Positions 7,235 to 13,596 of a stretch of DNA of 13,596 nt are shown here, piece after piece. The notes under the pieces are model-generated. The model worked only from the letters and a program-made list of their open reading frames with translations, searched no databases and was not told the DNA's origin. Both the position numbers and the translations under genes were made by a program. Location of the stretch: positions 21,301 to 34,896 of the forward strand of contig JAJZLW010000098.1 in NCBI GenBank assembly GCA_021850505.1. Reading direction: 5' to 3'. The DNA is from Thermoplasmata archaeon (lineage in GTDB: Archaea > Thermoplasmatota > Thermoplasmata > Thermoplasmatales > Thermoplasmataceae). Positions within the stretch are counted from its first letter, which is position 1. Every line of letters starts with the position of its first letter.

Positions 7235-8362
7235 TCACTCTTCGTATACTGTCTTTCCCTCTCCTATCACATTGACCGGATGGCTTGTAAACTCAAACGG
7301 ATCACCGTTCCAGACCACCAGAGAAGCCAGATACCCCTTCCTGATCGATCCCAATTTTTCTGCTCCAATTATTTCTGCAGTTGATTTTGTCAATCGTGAG
7401 ACGGCCTCATGCTTACTCATTCCGAACCTGATAAAATGTCTCATCGTCAGGAAAATATTACGCTGCAGGATCACTGGATGGTCGCTCATCATTCCAAAGT
7501 TGACTCCTGATTCATGAACCATCCTGCAATTTCTCCATGTTTCATGCTTCAGTTCAACTTTATACGGATGAGAGTCCAGCGGTCCGTAAATTAATGGAAT
7601 ATTATTCTTCTTCAACTCAAGAAACGGTTCTGGTCTGAAAATGTCCAGCCCATGGTTAACAATGAACTTGAAACCAAACTCCTTAGACAGCTGGATTGCA
7701 GTATAAAGGTCATCCTCCTTGTGTAGATGGATCATCATCTTGTATTTTCCAGAAAGAATATCCATGAAAACTTCGGTCAGAGGTTCTATTTCCTCCAATA
7801 TTTTTTTCTTTTTCCTTAAAAGTTCCTTTGCTTTCACTGCCTTGGTGAAGTTTTCCCTCAGAAGGGCAACTGCCCCCATTCTCGTGTTTGGTCGTTTCCC
7901 GTGCCATTCTACTGTGCTTCTTGGATTATAGCCAAGCGCAGCCTTGATCCCAATCTCCTTAACAAATGCATCTCTGGTATTGTTTGCAAAATTTCTAATG
8001 AGAGCAGCTTTTCCTCCTATCGGGTTTCCGCTCCCCGGGAGCACTGTGGAATATAGGACCCCGGCTTCAACAGACTCCCGGAATGCATGATCATCCATGT
8101 ATACGCTGTCAATTGCCCTGACCAGAGGATATATTGAATCCATATGTTCGTTGGCCTCACTTTCTGTGTATGGTTCACCTGCCCGATCCATACCTATGTG
8201 GCTATGGCCATCCACAAACGCCGGAGTAACAACGCCTTCAGCAATTATCTCACCCTCCGGTTTCTTCGGGCCCACATACTTTATCTCGTAATCGAAAGCA
8301 ACATACTGATCTTTTAAGATCTTCTCACCATCATACAGGTACCTGGCCTTTACAACCTTCAT
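7235..8362 (-). CDS. Metal-dependent amidohydrolase, imidazolonepropionase-like
   Basis: A 375-residue member of the amidohydrolase superfamily, closest in pattern to the imidazolonepropionase-related group (COG1228). These enzymes use a mononuclear or binuclear metal site in a TIM barrel to hydrolyse C-N or similar bonds. The metal-site pattern is present: H53-S-H55 in VDGHSH, H212 and H214 in MIHLHKED (one a likely ligand), H237 in VNHG and D294 in MSDHP. LPGSGNPIGGKAA (108-120) is a subgroup motif. The N- and C-terminal segments (1-50 and about 340-375, GSIRKGYLASLVVWNGDPFE) form the usual small beta domain, but the common DADLVVW reads LASLVVW here. There are no neighbouring histidine-degradation genes, so true imidazolonepropionase (hutI) is unlikely; a peptidase or cyclic-amide hydrolase is possible. 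The ATG has a TATA element 25 bases upstream. Confidence 0.85.
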   Translation of the reverse strand: MKVVKARYLYDGEKILKDQYVAFDYEIKYVGPKKPEGEIIAEGVVTPAFVDGHSHIGMDRAGEPYTESEANEHMDSIYPLVRAIDSVYMDDHAFRESVEAGVLYSTVLPGSGNPIGGKAALIRNFANNTRDAFVKEIGIKAALGYNPRSTVEWHGKRPNTRMGAVALLRENFTKAVKAKELLRKKKKILEEIEPLTEVFMDILSGKYKMMIHLHKEDDLYTAIQLSKEFGFKFIVNHGLDIFRPEPFLELKKNNIPLIYGPLDSHPYKVELKHETWRNCRMVHESGVNFGMMSDHPVILQRNIFLTMRHFIRFGMSKHEAVSRLTKSTAEIIGAEKLGSIRKGYLASLVVWNGDPFEFTSHPVNVIGEGKTVYEE

Positions 8363-8381
8363 ATAAGCATGAGAATATCTA

Positions 8382-8392
8382 TGTATAAAATA
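8382..8392 (-). promoter_or_regulatory. TATA box for the amidohydrolase gene
   Basis: On the minus strand TATTTTATACA is centred about 25 bases before the ATG at 8362, as for other leaderless genes in this window. An exact 6+6 inverted repeat begins directly at its upstream edge (8393-8407). Confidence 0.55.
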
Positions 8393-8407
8393 GGATCAAT
8401 CTGATCC
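8393..8407. promoter_or_regulatory. Operator-like inverted repeat GGATCA-ATC-TGATCC
   Basis: A perfect six-base inverted repeat with a three-base spacer in the 80-base divergent region between the amidohydrolase gene and the Rnp2-like gene. It abuts the upstream edge of the amidohydrolase TATA box, the position where archaeal activators or BRE-competing regulators bind. No regulator gene is adjacent. The role is inferred from symmetry and position only. Confidence 0.4.
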
Positions 8408-8442
8408 AAAAAGATAGATAAACAAATTGCAATCAGGAGTCA

Positions 8443-8712
8443 GTGAAAGGCTCCACTATTAGGAAACGTTACATACTTATGCAGGCAGATAAAGAAAATC
8501 TGAAGGCAGTCGTTAATGACATCCATCGTAAGTTCGGCACAAAATTGAAATGGACAGACGGAAACAATGCCATCGTTCTGACCGATCAATTCCAGAAGGA
8601 TGTCATATGCCAGTATATTCAGAACAAAACTAGTGTTTCGATAATCACAGTGAGCGGGACCATAAAAAAGTGCAAATCACTTCTTGAGATTCCTAAACTC
8701 CAGACCGGATAA
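8443..8712 (+). CDS. rnp2: Probable RNase P protein component 2 (Rnp2/Pop5 family)
   Basis: A short basic protein of 89 residues. Two features match archaeal Rnp2, the Pop5 homologue that supports the RNase P RNA in 5' tRNA maturation: the N-terminal RKRYILM (8-14), where the first beta strand of the family begins, and the C-terminal VSGTIKKCKSLL (70-81), the family's hallmark VSGTIK strand and helix. The centre (alpha helix 17-31, then strand NNAIVLTD 41-48) fits the same alpha/beta fold. It is shorter than the usual 110-120 residues, mainly through loss of C-terminal extension and loop length. GTG at 8443 is chosen because the RKRY strand must be included; GGAG at 8436-8439 lies just three bases before it, an unusually short spacing. 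The last 36 bases overlap the 3' end of rfcL on the other strand. Assignment is by motif memory, so moderately sure. Confidence 0.65.
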   Translation: MKGSTIRKRYILMQADKENLKAVVNDIHRKFGTKLKWTDGNNAIVLTDQFQKDVICQYIQNKTSVSIITVSGTIKKCKSLLEIPKLQTG

Positions 8713-9960
8713 AGTCTGAACTTCAAGATCCGAAAGTTGAAGTTTCATTACGATATCCTCAAAAACCTGGCCGGATGTTCTGGCCAGCTCCCGGAAAAAC
8801 CACTTCTGGTCCGAAACTGTTGAATCTGATGCATGTGTATACCTTGCAAGTTTGTTTAGGGCAAATCTCCTTGCATTTCTGGATTCCTTCATAGATGACA
8901 TTTTGCCAAGATAACCTGGAAATTGAAACTTTAGGAAATGTTTTTCAGATCTTGTTATCAGTGAACCTATTAGGGCTGCAAGTTCCTGTGAATACGATAA
9001 AAATGCAAAGTGCTGCTTTCTTATAACTAAATTTGCGTATAGATCTGCAATAGAGAGAATATCATATGATTCATCGAGATCTTCAACATCTTTTGCAGCG
9101 CTTGACAGGTTATTATCTATCCAGAGTTGAAACATGTCCGGGGTTACGTCAAGGTCAAGAATAGACTGAAGAGAAAGGTCTGGATCCCTTAATACCAACA
9201 CGTTCTCAAGCGCTTTAAAGATTGATGTGACCTGGTCTCTTTCCGATGAAGGAAGCGCATTTTCCTGAGCGCTTACAGCCTCAACATCGTTTAGAATGGC
9301 CCTTATGTCAATACCATCACGATCGAATATTTCATTCAGAATCTCAGCCCTTACATTTCGGTTTTCCAGTTCAAGAATCTGCCTGATTCTTTTGAATAAC
9401 CTTATCCTGAAATTTTTTGCGTTATTGTCATTCCTCCTCAGATATTGCTTGAACTCTACTATTTCAGACATGCTTAAAACTAAATCAGCACCCTGTTTTC
9501 TTCTGAAATCGTAGTATTCATTCATGGTTATTATTATGGGATTTCTTGAGGTTCTGATGACATACGCAAGTTCCCTTATCCCGCCAGAATCCTCTCCGCT
9601 TCTTCCCTCATGCATGTTGTCTGCTTCATCAATCAGTATGACCTTATCCATCTCCCTCTTTTCCGCATCAAAAGACATCAGGTCTCTTGTCGATGCTGCA
9701 TTGCCAGCTATCTCCCTGATCTTGTCCCTGTTTCTCTGAGAGGATCCATTCATCTCTATTACCGGAACGTTGAGGGTGTTAGCAATGCAAAGTGCCGTAG
9801 TTGTCTTTCCTATCCCAGGAGGACCGAATATCAGCAGTGATTTTTTCCTGGGATTTCCAGATTTCCATGAATCAATCCATTCATTGATTTTTAAAAATAT
9901 ATCATCGGAAATAATGAGTTCCGAGAGCATTTTTGGTCTGTATTTCTCAGTCCACTGCAT
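8677..9960 (-). CDS. rfcL: Replication factor C large subunit (clamp loader)
   Basis: The large subunit of the archaeal clamp loader, an AAA+ ATPase that with RfcS opens and loads the PCNA sliding clamp onto primed DNA. Seen in the 427 residues: the RFC box WTEKYRPKMLSEL (3-15), Walker A GPPGIGKT (46-53), NGSSQRN (71-77, the usual NASDQRN), Walker B LIDEADNM (109-116), the sensor 1 region TMNE with N147, and sensor 2 DIRAILND (218-225, R220). The remainder, about 230-427, is the helical collar and C-terminal region. Length agrees with Thermoplasmatales RfcL of about 420. No canonical PCNA-interacting motif (QxxLxxFF-like) ends the protein; QTLSGLEF (415-422) is only a weak resemblance. The ATG at 9960 begins directly at the conserved MQWTEKYRP. 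No RfcS gene is present in the window. The final 36 bases overlap the Rnp2-like gene on the opposite strand. Confidence 0.96.
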   Translation of the reverse strand: MQWTEKYRPKMLSELIISDDIFLKINEWIDSWKSGNPRKKSLLIFGPPGIGKTTTALCIANTLNVPVIEMNGSSQRNRDKIREIAGNAASTRDLMSFDAEKREMDKVILIDEADNMHEGRSGEDSGGIRELAYVIRTSRNPIIITMNEYYDFRRKQGADLVLSMSEIVEFKQYLRRNDNNAKNFRIRLFKRIRQILELENRNVRAEILNEIFDRDGIDIRAILNDVEAVSAQENALPSSERDQVTSIFKALENVLVLRDPDLSLQSILDLDVTPDMFQLWIDNNLSSAAKDVEDLDESYDILSIADLYANLVIRKQHFAFLSYSQELAALIGSLITRSEKHFLKFQFPGYLGKMSSMKESRNARRFALNKLARYTHASDSTVSDQKWFFRELARTSGQVFEDIVMKLQLSDLEVQTLSGLEFRNLKK

Positions 9961-9990
9961 CTGCTATGTTATCTCACGTTGAATTTAACC

Positions 9991-10017
9991 TTTTATTTTA
10001 ATCAAGGTTTTTATATA
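9991..10017. promoter_or_regulatory. Divergent promoter region between rfcL and the 10070 gene
   Basis: TTTATATA at 10010-10017 is an exact archaeal TATA consensus on the plus strand, predicting transcription from about 10038-10040 and a leader of about 30 bases before the ATG at 10070. On the minus strand the same bases (TATATAAA) or the stretch TAAAATAAAA (9991-10000) could serve rfcL, whose start is at 9960. The region is too AT-rich to choose between them. Confidence 0.5.
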
Positions 10018-10069
10018 CAATTTAACATTCAATACATGCACACCAATAAAAATTCATTTTTAAAAACCT
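10005..10069. repeat. Nine-base inverted repeat flanking the 10070 gene promoter
   Basis: AGGTTTTTA at 10005-10013 is matched by its exact reverse complement TAAAAACCT at 10061-10069, with 47 bases between. The left arm overlaps the TATA box; the right arm ends at the base before the ATG of the membrane protein gene. It could be a pair of regulator sites; chance is possible because both arms are T- or A-rich. Confidence 0.35.
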
Positions 10070-10531
10070 ATGATGCTGGTTTCATGGTTTATAATAATGT
10101 CCTTTTGCCTTTTTATTGGTTTAGGTCTTGCTGAGTCCAGAGTTGAAACATTCGGAACAGCAATAACGTATTCTGATTCATTTCCGGTCGCTATAGGAGG
10201 AATCTATTTTTTCACTATAATAAGCATTGTTTTCGCATTTGCTATTGCAGAATTTAAGATCAGGAATATCTTAAAGGCGCTATTAATTGCTATTTGTGGG
10301 CTTGCTTTCTATGAAGCCGTTTTTGCCACTGTCTATGCCTTACACTCAAATGATTTGCTGCTGCTCTTACCTGAATATAACCTTCCTGCATCTGGCTGGC
10401 CAGTATATGCAACCTGGTTCATAGAGGAGATTTTGATTTTTCTCCTAAGTTACGTCTTTTGGGGGCAGATGAAGTTTGGACGCCTGCAGCTCTTTATTCT
10501 AATAATGTTTTTCAGTTCTTTTTTTGTATGA
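10070..10531 (+). CDS. Multi-spanning membrane protein, unrecognised, possibly prematurely terminated
   Basis: A 153-residue hydrophobic protein I do not recognise. Membrane segments are visible at about 2-21, 41-60, 67-90, 115-131 and 137-152, joined by short polar loops with charges (EFKIRN, GQMKFGR) that fit cytoplasmic positions. Conserved-looking acidic residues sit at segment edges (YEAVFATVYA, WFIEEILIF). There is no cleavable signal peptide. A stop codon (TAA at 10061) blocks extension upstream, so ATG 10070 or the adjacent ATG 10073 is the start. The protein ends at a TGA directly after the last hydrophobic segment (FFSSFFV), with no cytoplasmic tail. The same frame continues for 46 more codons with another membrane-like segment, so this may be a truncated version of a protein of about 200 residues. 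Function unknown. Confidence 0.6.
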   Translation: MMLVSWFIIMSFCLFIGLGLAESRVETFGTAITYSDSFPVAIGGIYFFTIISIVFAFAIAEFKIRNILKALLIAICGLAFYEAVFATVYALHSNDLLLLLPEYNLPASGWPVYATWFIEEILIFLLSYVFWGQMKFGRLQLFILIMFFSSFFV

Positions 10532-10672
10532 TCATATGCATTCAATTTTATATATCCGCCTATCAGCTATTCACCGGGTGTAATATTAGTTAACACGCTT
10601 ACTGAAGTATCTGTAACAATTCTGCTACCCGCTCTAATATCCCCAAACTCGAAGAATAATTGCAAATATTGA
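10532..10672 (+). other. In-frame continuation past the TGA of the 10070 gene (possible severed C-terminus)
   Basis: Directly after the TGA at 10529-10531 the same reading frame stays open for 46 codons to the next TGA at 10670-10672. It encodes YAFNFIYPPISYSP followed by a hydrophobic stretch, GVILVNTLTEVSVTILLPAL, resembling a loop plus one more transmembrane helix, then a polar end. If the first TGA were TGG, the product would be one protein of 200 residues with a tryptophan near a membrane interface. This could be a recent nonsense mutation, a sequencing error or readthrough. No start codon precedes it, so it is unlikely to be a separate gene. Confidence 0.45.
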
Positions 10673-10877
10673 ATTTCTAAAAGAAAGTCATCGCAAATTG
10701 AATAATGTTTGGTCAACGATAAATAGAAACCAATTAAAGGCTTTAAAAAAAGCGATAGAATATCATTTGGTAAGAAGACATAATATTAATTCTGCATTTA
10801 CATTACTGCCCCGTTGCTCAGGTCTAAGACGCCCTTATTGGTGGTTCAGAACGTTTTCAATAGCCTTTTCGGACTAG
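10638..10877 (+). other. Open frame without a clear start, upstream of the flippase gene (possible gene remnant)
   Basis: A second frame opens at 10638 and runs 79 codons to a TAG at 10875-10877, overlapping the first 64 bases of the flippase gene. Its first part, up to about 10790, encodes a charged, helix-like stretch (EFLKESHRKLNN, NQLKALKKAIEYHLVRRHN). It has no ATG; the only plausible start in the non-overlapping part is a TTG at 10698 or 10767. It could be the frameshifted tail of the preceding membrane protein or a decayed gene, but chance cannot be excluded. Otherwise the 282 bases between 10531 and 10814 hold only the extension described above and AT-rich, promoter-like sequence. Confidence 0.25.
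10779..10788 (+). promoter_or_regulatory. Possible TATA element for the flippase gene
   Basis: CATAATATTA is centred about 30 bases before the TTG start at 10814, near the spacing expected for a leaderless mRNA. The match to the archaeal TATA consensus is partial. Confidence 0.35.
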
Positions 10878-12343
10878 TTGGTGTTTTCTTTATTACCAGA
10901 TTCTATCCGGTTTCATGGGGCATTCTTTCATTCGCGATAGGTTTCGTTGGCCTTTTTTCGTTTCTTTCAGACCTAGGCTATTCAACAGCTTATGTTAGAT
11001 TTCTTTCGAGTGGGATGGACGAGGGAAAAGCTAATTCAAATATACTTGCGATCAAAATGGTTCTGGGGGGAATATTTGCCGCTGTTACTTTTGCAGCCTT
11101 GTTTTTCTGGACAGATATACTTCACAGGGGATTCGAATTCGCCATCGATTACTGGGTAATCATCGGTTTAATACCGTATTATTTTTTTGTGAGCCTTGGG
11201 AGTTTTCCACAGTCATACTTTAGGTCAAAAATATCGTCGGCTAAATATGTAATACCACTGATGGCCGACGCAGCCATAAGAAATTCAATTTTCATTGTAA
11301 TGGGAATAGTTGCAATAATAAATGTAAATTACCTTTCCGATGCTTCGGCGGCAATATTTCTGTCTCTTTCATATGACGTTTCATACTTCTTTTACTTTTA
11401 TTTTTCATATCGCTTCGGCAGGCCATGGAAATTTTCAGGTGTTGATCTAGATACAATAAAAAAATACACTCAGATTGCCATTCCTCTTGCAATTGCCGGC
11501 GTAGTTGGATCAATAAATACCAATATAGACAAGATAATCATCCAGTTTTTCTGGGGAGACTTTGCAACCGGTGGTTTTTACCTTGACCAGAAGCTTGCTC
11601 TTGTTATAAGCAGTTTTGGCGGAGCTCTCACTGTATTTTTCCTGCCCATACTATCAAAATTGCATTCGTCTTCAGACAGCTCTGACCTGAACCATACGAC
11701 AAATGAATTTGAGAGGCTTGTAATCATTTTCATACTGCCACTGGTGGTTATGACATTTTTCCTCAGTTATTACATAGTGAGGATATTCAGTGCGCTCTTC
11801 ACGCCATATTCTGATATATTATCAATCCTATCAGTATCCGCTATTTTCACTGTTCTGGTCACGGCATCAAGTTCAGCCCTGATAGCCAAGGGTAAGTCAA
11901 GAATCGTTGGTGGTCTTTCTATTCTTTCAATGACTGTGAACATAATACTGAATTTTCTCTTGATACCCCAGGAAATATTTGGTATAAGGTACCTTTCAAT
12001 AGGTCCCCTCGGAGGGGGAGTGAGCTCTTTAGTTGCAAGCATAATTTATTATCTTGGTCTCAGGATTTTTCTAACAAAAACATCAGGAATCAAATTTGCC
12101 GGTAGAACCTTCTATCCTCTCCTCGCCGGGGCTGTTGAGGCGATATTTCTTTACTTTATTACCAGGATTGTTAGTCCCGAGAGGATTTTCATACTCATAC
12201 CAGTCATGATTGGGGCTGGGTTAATTTTTACTGGGATACTGCTCTTGACAAGACAGATCGAATGGAGTGACTTAATTGCATTCATTAGAAATCTGTTAAA
12301 CCCGTTCCACCTTACCAACACGTTTAGGGAAGAAAATAAATAA
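10814..12343 (+). CDS. Polysaccharide/lipid-linked oligosaccharide flippase (Wzx-like, MOP superfamily)
   Basis: A 509-residue membrane protein of the MOP superfamily, polysaccharide biosynthesis/export branch, which flips lipid-linked glycans across the cytoplasmic membrane. Twelve to fourteen hydrophobic segments span the sequence. Family patterns are clear: the N-terminal helix pair followed by the WGILSFAIGFVGLFSFLSDLG-type stretch (35-55) and AYVRFL (59-64); NTNIDKIIIQFFWGDFATGGFY (235-256), the usual 'NIDR-LLG-F-G-AVGIY' segment; and GPLGGGVSSLVA (397-408) before a late helix. Length is typical. The start is TTG at 10814: an in-frame TAA at 10787-10789 limits extension, and no ATG lies nearby. 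In archaea such proteins supply glycans for surface N-glycosylation (for example AglR in Haloferax), which fits the sequon-rich surface protein at 2584-4743. No glycosyltransferases are adjacent. The 3' end is six bases from the convergent ACAD gene. Confidence 0.87.
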   Translation: MLRSKTPLLVVQNVFNSLFGLVGVFFITRFYPVSWGILSFAIGFVGLFSFLSDLGYSTAYVRFLSSGMDEGKANSNILAIKMVLGGIFAAVTFAALFFWTDILHRGFEFAIDYWVIIGLIPYYFFVSLGSFPQSYFRSKISSAKYVIPLMADAAIRNSIFIVMGIVAIINVNYLSDASAAIFLSLSYDVSYFFYFYFSYRFGRPWKFSGVDLDTIKKYTQIAIPLAIAGVVGSINTNIDKIIIQFFWGDFATGGFYLDQKLALVISSFGGALTVFFLPILSKLHSSSDSSDLNHTTNEFERLVIIFILPLVVMTFFLSYYIVRIFSALFTPYSDILSILSVSAIFTVLVTASSSALIAKGKSRIVGGLSILSMTVNIILNFLLIPQEIFGIRYLSIGPLGGGVSSLVASIIYYLGLRIFLTKTSGIKFAGRTFYPLLAGAVEAIFLYFITRIVSPERIFILIPVMIGAGLIFTGILLLTRQIEWSDLIAFIRNLLNPFHLTNTFREENK

Positions 12344-12349
12344 GGTATA

Positions 12350-13534
12350 TTACATATATTCTTTTCCGAGTGTCTCCCTTGCTATTATGACTTTCATGAT
12401 TTCCCTTGATCCCTCTGCAAGCTGGAATGATCTTATTCCCCTCAGCGCCCATTCTTCTGGGCAGTCCTTAGAATAACCATATGCCCCCTGCCACTGCAAT
12501 GCATCATTTATTGCATCAAATGCATATGTCGTACTTAGAAGCTTAGCGATTGCAATCTGCTTGCTTACCTCGAATCTCGAGAATTTATGGTACTTCTGCT
12601 CCTGATCATACATGTAAAGCGCCTTGTAGGCTACAGTTTCTGCGGCCTCAATTCTTGCCACGTGATCGGCAAGCTGGAATTGAAGTCCCTGGAACCTTGA
12701 AATCTCCTTCCCAAACGCCTTTCTTTCCTTTAGATACGCAATACCATTTTCAATGGCACTGGTGGCGGAAGCGGTTGAAATAAGTGAAATGAGGCCGCGG
12801 GCAAATTCAAAGCCCTCATGAATTATCCTGAAACCCTGGTTTAGCTTTCCAAGCATGTACTCTTCAGGTATCTCTATATCTTTAAATCTAAAAGCCGCCC
12901 ATGATGAACCCTCTCTCCCCATTTCCTCAAGATAAGTGATATCAAAACTTCTGTCATATGGCATATAGAAAAGCGAAACACCATCCGTTTTCTTTGAACG
13001 ATCCGTCTTCAATACAGTGACAAAACCACCGCCTCTCTCAGCAATGTCCCTTACAAGGCTGATATAAGATTTTTCACCGGTTGCAACATACGCTTTTCCT
13101 TTCCTCTCTGCATACGAGACCATTGATCCAATATCAGATCCGAAATTAGGCTCGGTTGATGCGATCCCTATGAGTTTTTTTCCACGTGCAGCGTCAGGGA
13201 GGATCTTATCCTTCAACGATTCTGTTCCGTATTTTGCTATAAGATAGGACCACGCGTTGTGCACTAAAAAAAGCACTGGAATTGAAGCAGTCGGGTCAGC
13301 TCTTGCTATCTCTCCCGCAACTATTCCCGTGGAAATAGCGTCTGCACCAATACCTCCGTACTTTTCTGGTATGGTCATTCCTAAAAAATTCATTTTTGAC
13401 AGCCCTTCGGATATCGACGACGGGATCTTTCTCTCCTTAATCATCTGCCTTATTCTTGGCTTTATCTCTTTCTCACAAAAGTTCCTGGCAGTTTCTTTTA
13501 GTTGCTGCTGTTCATCATTTAAAGTAAAGTCCAT
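12350..13534 (-). CDS. Acyl-CoA dehydrogenase (complete)
   Basis: A full-length ACAD of 394 residues that should oxidise an acyl-CoA thioester at the alpha-beta bond using FAD, passing electrons to ETF. All canonical elements are visible: the N-terminal helical domain starting MDFTLNDEQQQLKETARNF, FLGMTIPEKYGGIG (50-63), the flavin/substrate loop STEPNFGSD (126-134), RKAFGKEISRFQGLQFQLAD (271-290, containing the RxxFG FAD motif), QGAYGY (349-354) and AEGSREI with the likely catalytic glutamate E374. In contrast to the ACAD pair at the left edge, nothing is missing, so a standard homotetramer is expected. Chain-length preference cannot be told. ATG 13534 begins at the usual family N-terminus. 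The promoter is unclear; TAATAC lies about 19 bases upstream, and the last 62 bases of the window hold nothing else I can name. Confidence 0.95.
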   Translation of the reverse strand: MDFTLNDEQQQLKETARNFCEKEIKPRIRQMIKERKIPSSISEGLSKMNFLGMTIPEKYGGIGADAISTGIVAGEIARADPTASIPVLFLVHNAWSYLIAKYGTESLKDKILPDAARGKKLIGIASTEPNFGSDIGSMVSYAERKGKAYVATGEKSYISLVRDIAERGGGFVTVLKTDRSKKTDGVSLFYMPYDRSFDITYLEEMGREGSSWAAFRFKDIEIPEEYMLGKLNQGFRIIHEGFEFARGLISLISTASATSAIENGIAYLKERKAFGKEISRFQGLQFQLADHVARIEAAETVAYKALYMYDQEQKYHKFSRFEVSKQIAIAKLLSTTYAFDAINDALQWQGAYGYSKDCPEEWALRGIRSFQLAEGSREIMKVIIARETLGKEYM

Positions 13535-13596
13535 TTTATCACAGTTAAAGGTATTACATGCTACTAGGTTATTGTTTCCTTCGAATCATCTTTGAA

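Noticed and set aside
7719..7931. Plus- and minus-strand frames of 65-70 codons inside the amidohydrolase gene.
   Set aside because: The amidohydrolase frame carries all metal-site motifs through this region; the others are out of frame or antisense.
9296..9982. Several plus-strand open frames of 70-76 codons opposite rfcL.
   Set aside because: They are antisense to the conserved AAA+ domain, overlap one another in different frames, and show only the leucine/serine-rich composition typical of shadows.
10036..10134. A 32-codon frame starting with ATG at 10036, just downstream of the TTTATATA element.
   Set aside because: It overlaps the 10070 gene in another frame, has no recognisable feature, and the TATA-to-ATG spacing (about 22 bases) is slightly too short for a leaderless start.
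10541..10556. TTCAATTTTATATATC as a strong promoter for a small RNA in the gap before the flippase.
   Set aside because: It falls within the in-frame extension of the preceding gene (encoding FNFIYP), and no stable structure or short gene follows at the expected start; it may be a chance TATA match.
1..13596. tRNA genes, CRISPR repeats, insertion sequences and attachment sites were looked for on both strands.
   Set aside because: I saw no cloverleaf-like sequence, no regularly spaced repeats, no transposase or integrase and no terminal repeats.

Overview
The window reads as a chromosomal segment of a thermoacidophilic archaeon, most likely of the order Thermoplasmatales; I cannot fix the genus. 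Archaeal gene content supports this: the large subunit of replication factor C (RfcL) and a Pop5/Rnp2-like RNase P subunit. Several genes also have a TATA-like element about 25 bases before the start codon, as expected for leaderless archaeal mRNAs. The bacterial-type pantothenate kinase fits too, because Thermoplasmatales lack the usual archaeal pantoate kinase. The DNA is AT-rich and compact, with many AGA/AGG codons.

Layout, left to right. (1) 1-2065, plus strand: two acyl-CoA dehydrogenase (ACAD) family genes, the first cut by the window edge. They are coupled by a one-base TAATG overlap and a strong Shine-Dalgarno site. Their conserved motifs are complementary, which suggests one heteromeric enzyme. 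(2) 2075-2479, minus: a small unrecognised membrane protein. (3) 2584-4743/4857, minus: a large surface protein with a signal peptide, four Ig-like repeats, about 29 external N-glycosylation sequons and a C-terminal membrane anchor. (4) 4905-5867, plus: type I pantothenate kinase (CoaA). (5) 5945-7231, plus: an MFS transporter of the metabolite:H+ symporter type. (6) 7235-8362, minus: an imidazolonepropionase-like amidohydrolase. (7) 8443-8712, plus: Rnp2-like protein, whose 3' end overlaps that of (8) rfcL, 8677-9960, minus. (9) 10070-10531, plus: a membrane protein whose frame continues for 46 codons past its TGA stop. (10) 10814-12343, plus: a polysaccharide flippase. (11) 12350-13534, minus: a third, complete ACAD.

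Most genes are single transcription units that alternate in strand; only the first ACAD pair looks like an operon. Functionally, the ACADs point to fatty-acid or other acyl-CoA oxidation, and CoaA begins synthesis of the CoA they depend on. The flippase could export lipid-linked glycans that decorate the sequon-rich surface protein, though the two genes are far apart. RfcL and Rnp2 are housekeeping replication and tRNA-processing genes. I saw no rRNA, tRNA, CRISPR array, insertion sequence or phage gene.

The observations most worth following are the complementary ACAD pair, the CoaA that appears altered at a feedback-inhibition residue, and the in-frame extension after the stop of the 10070 gene.
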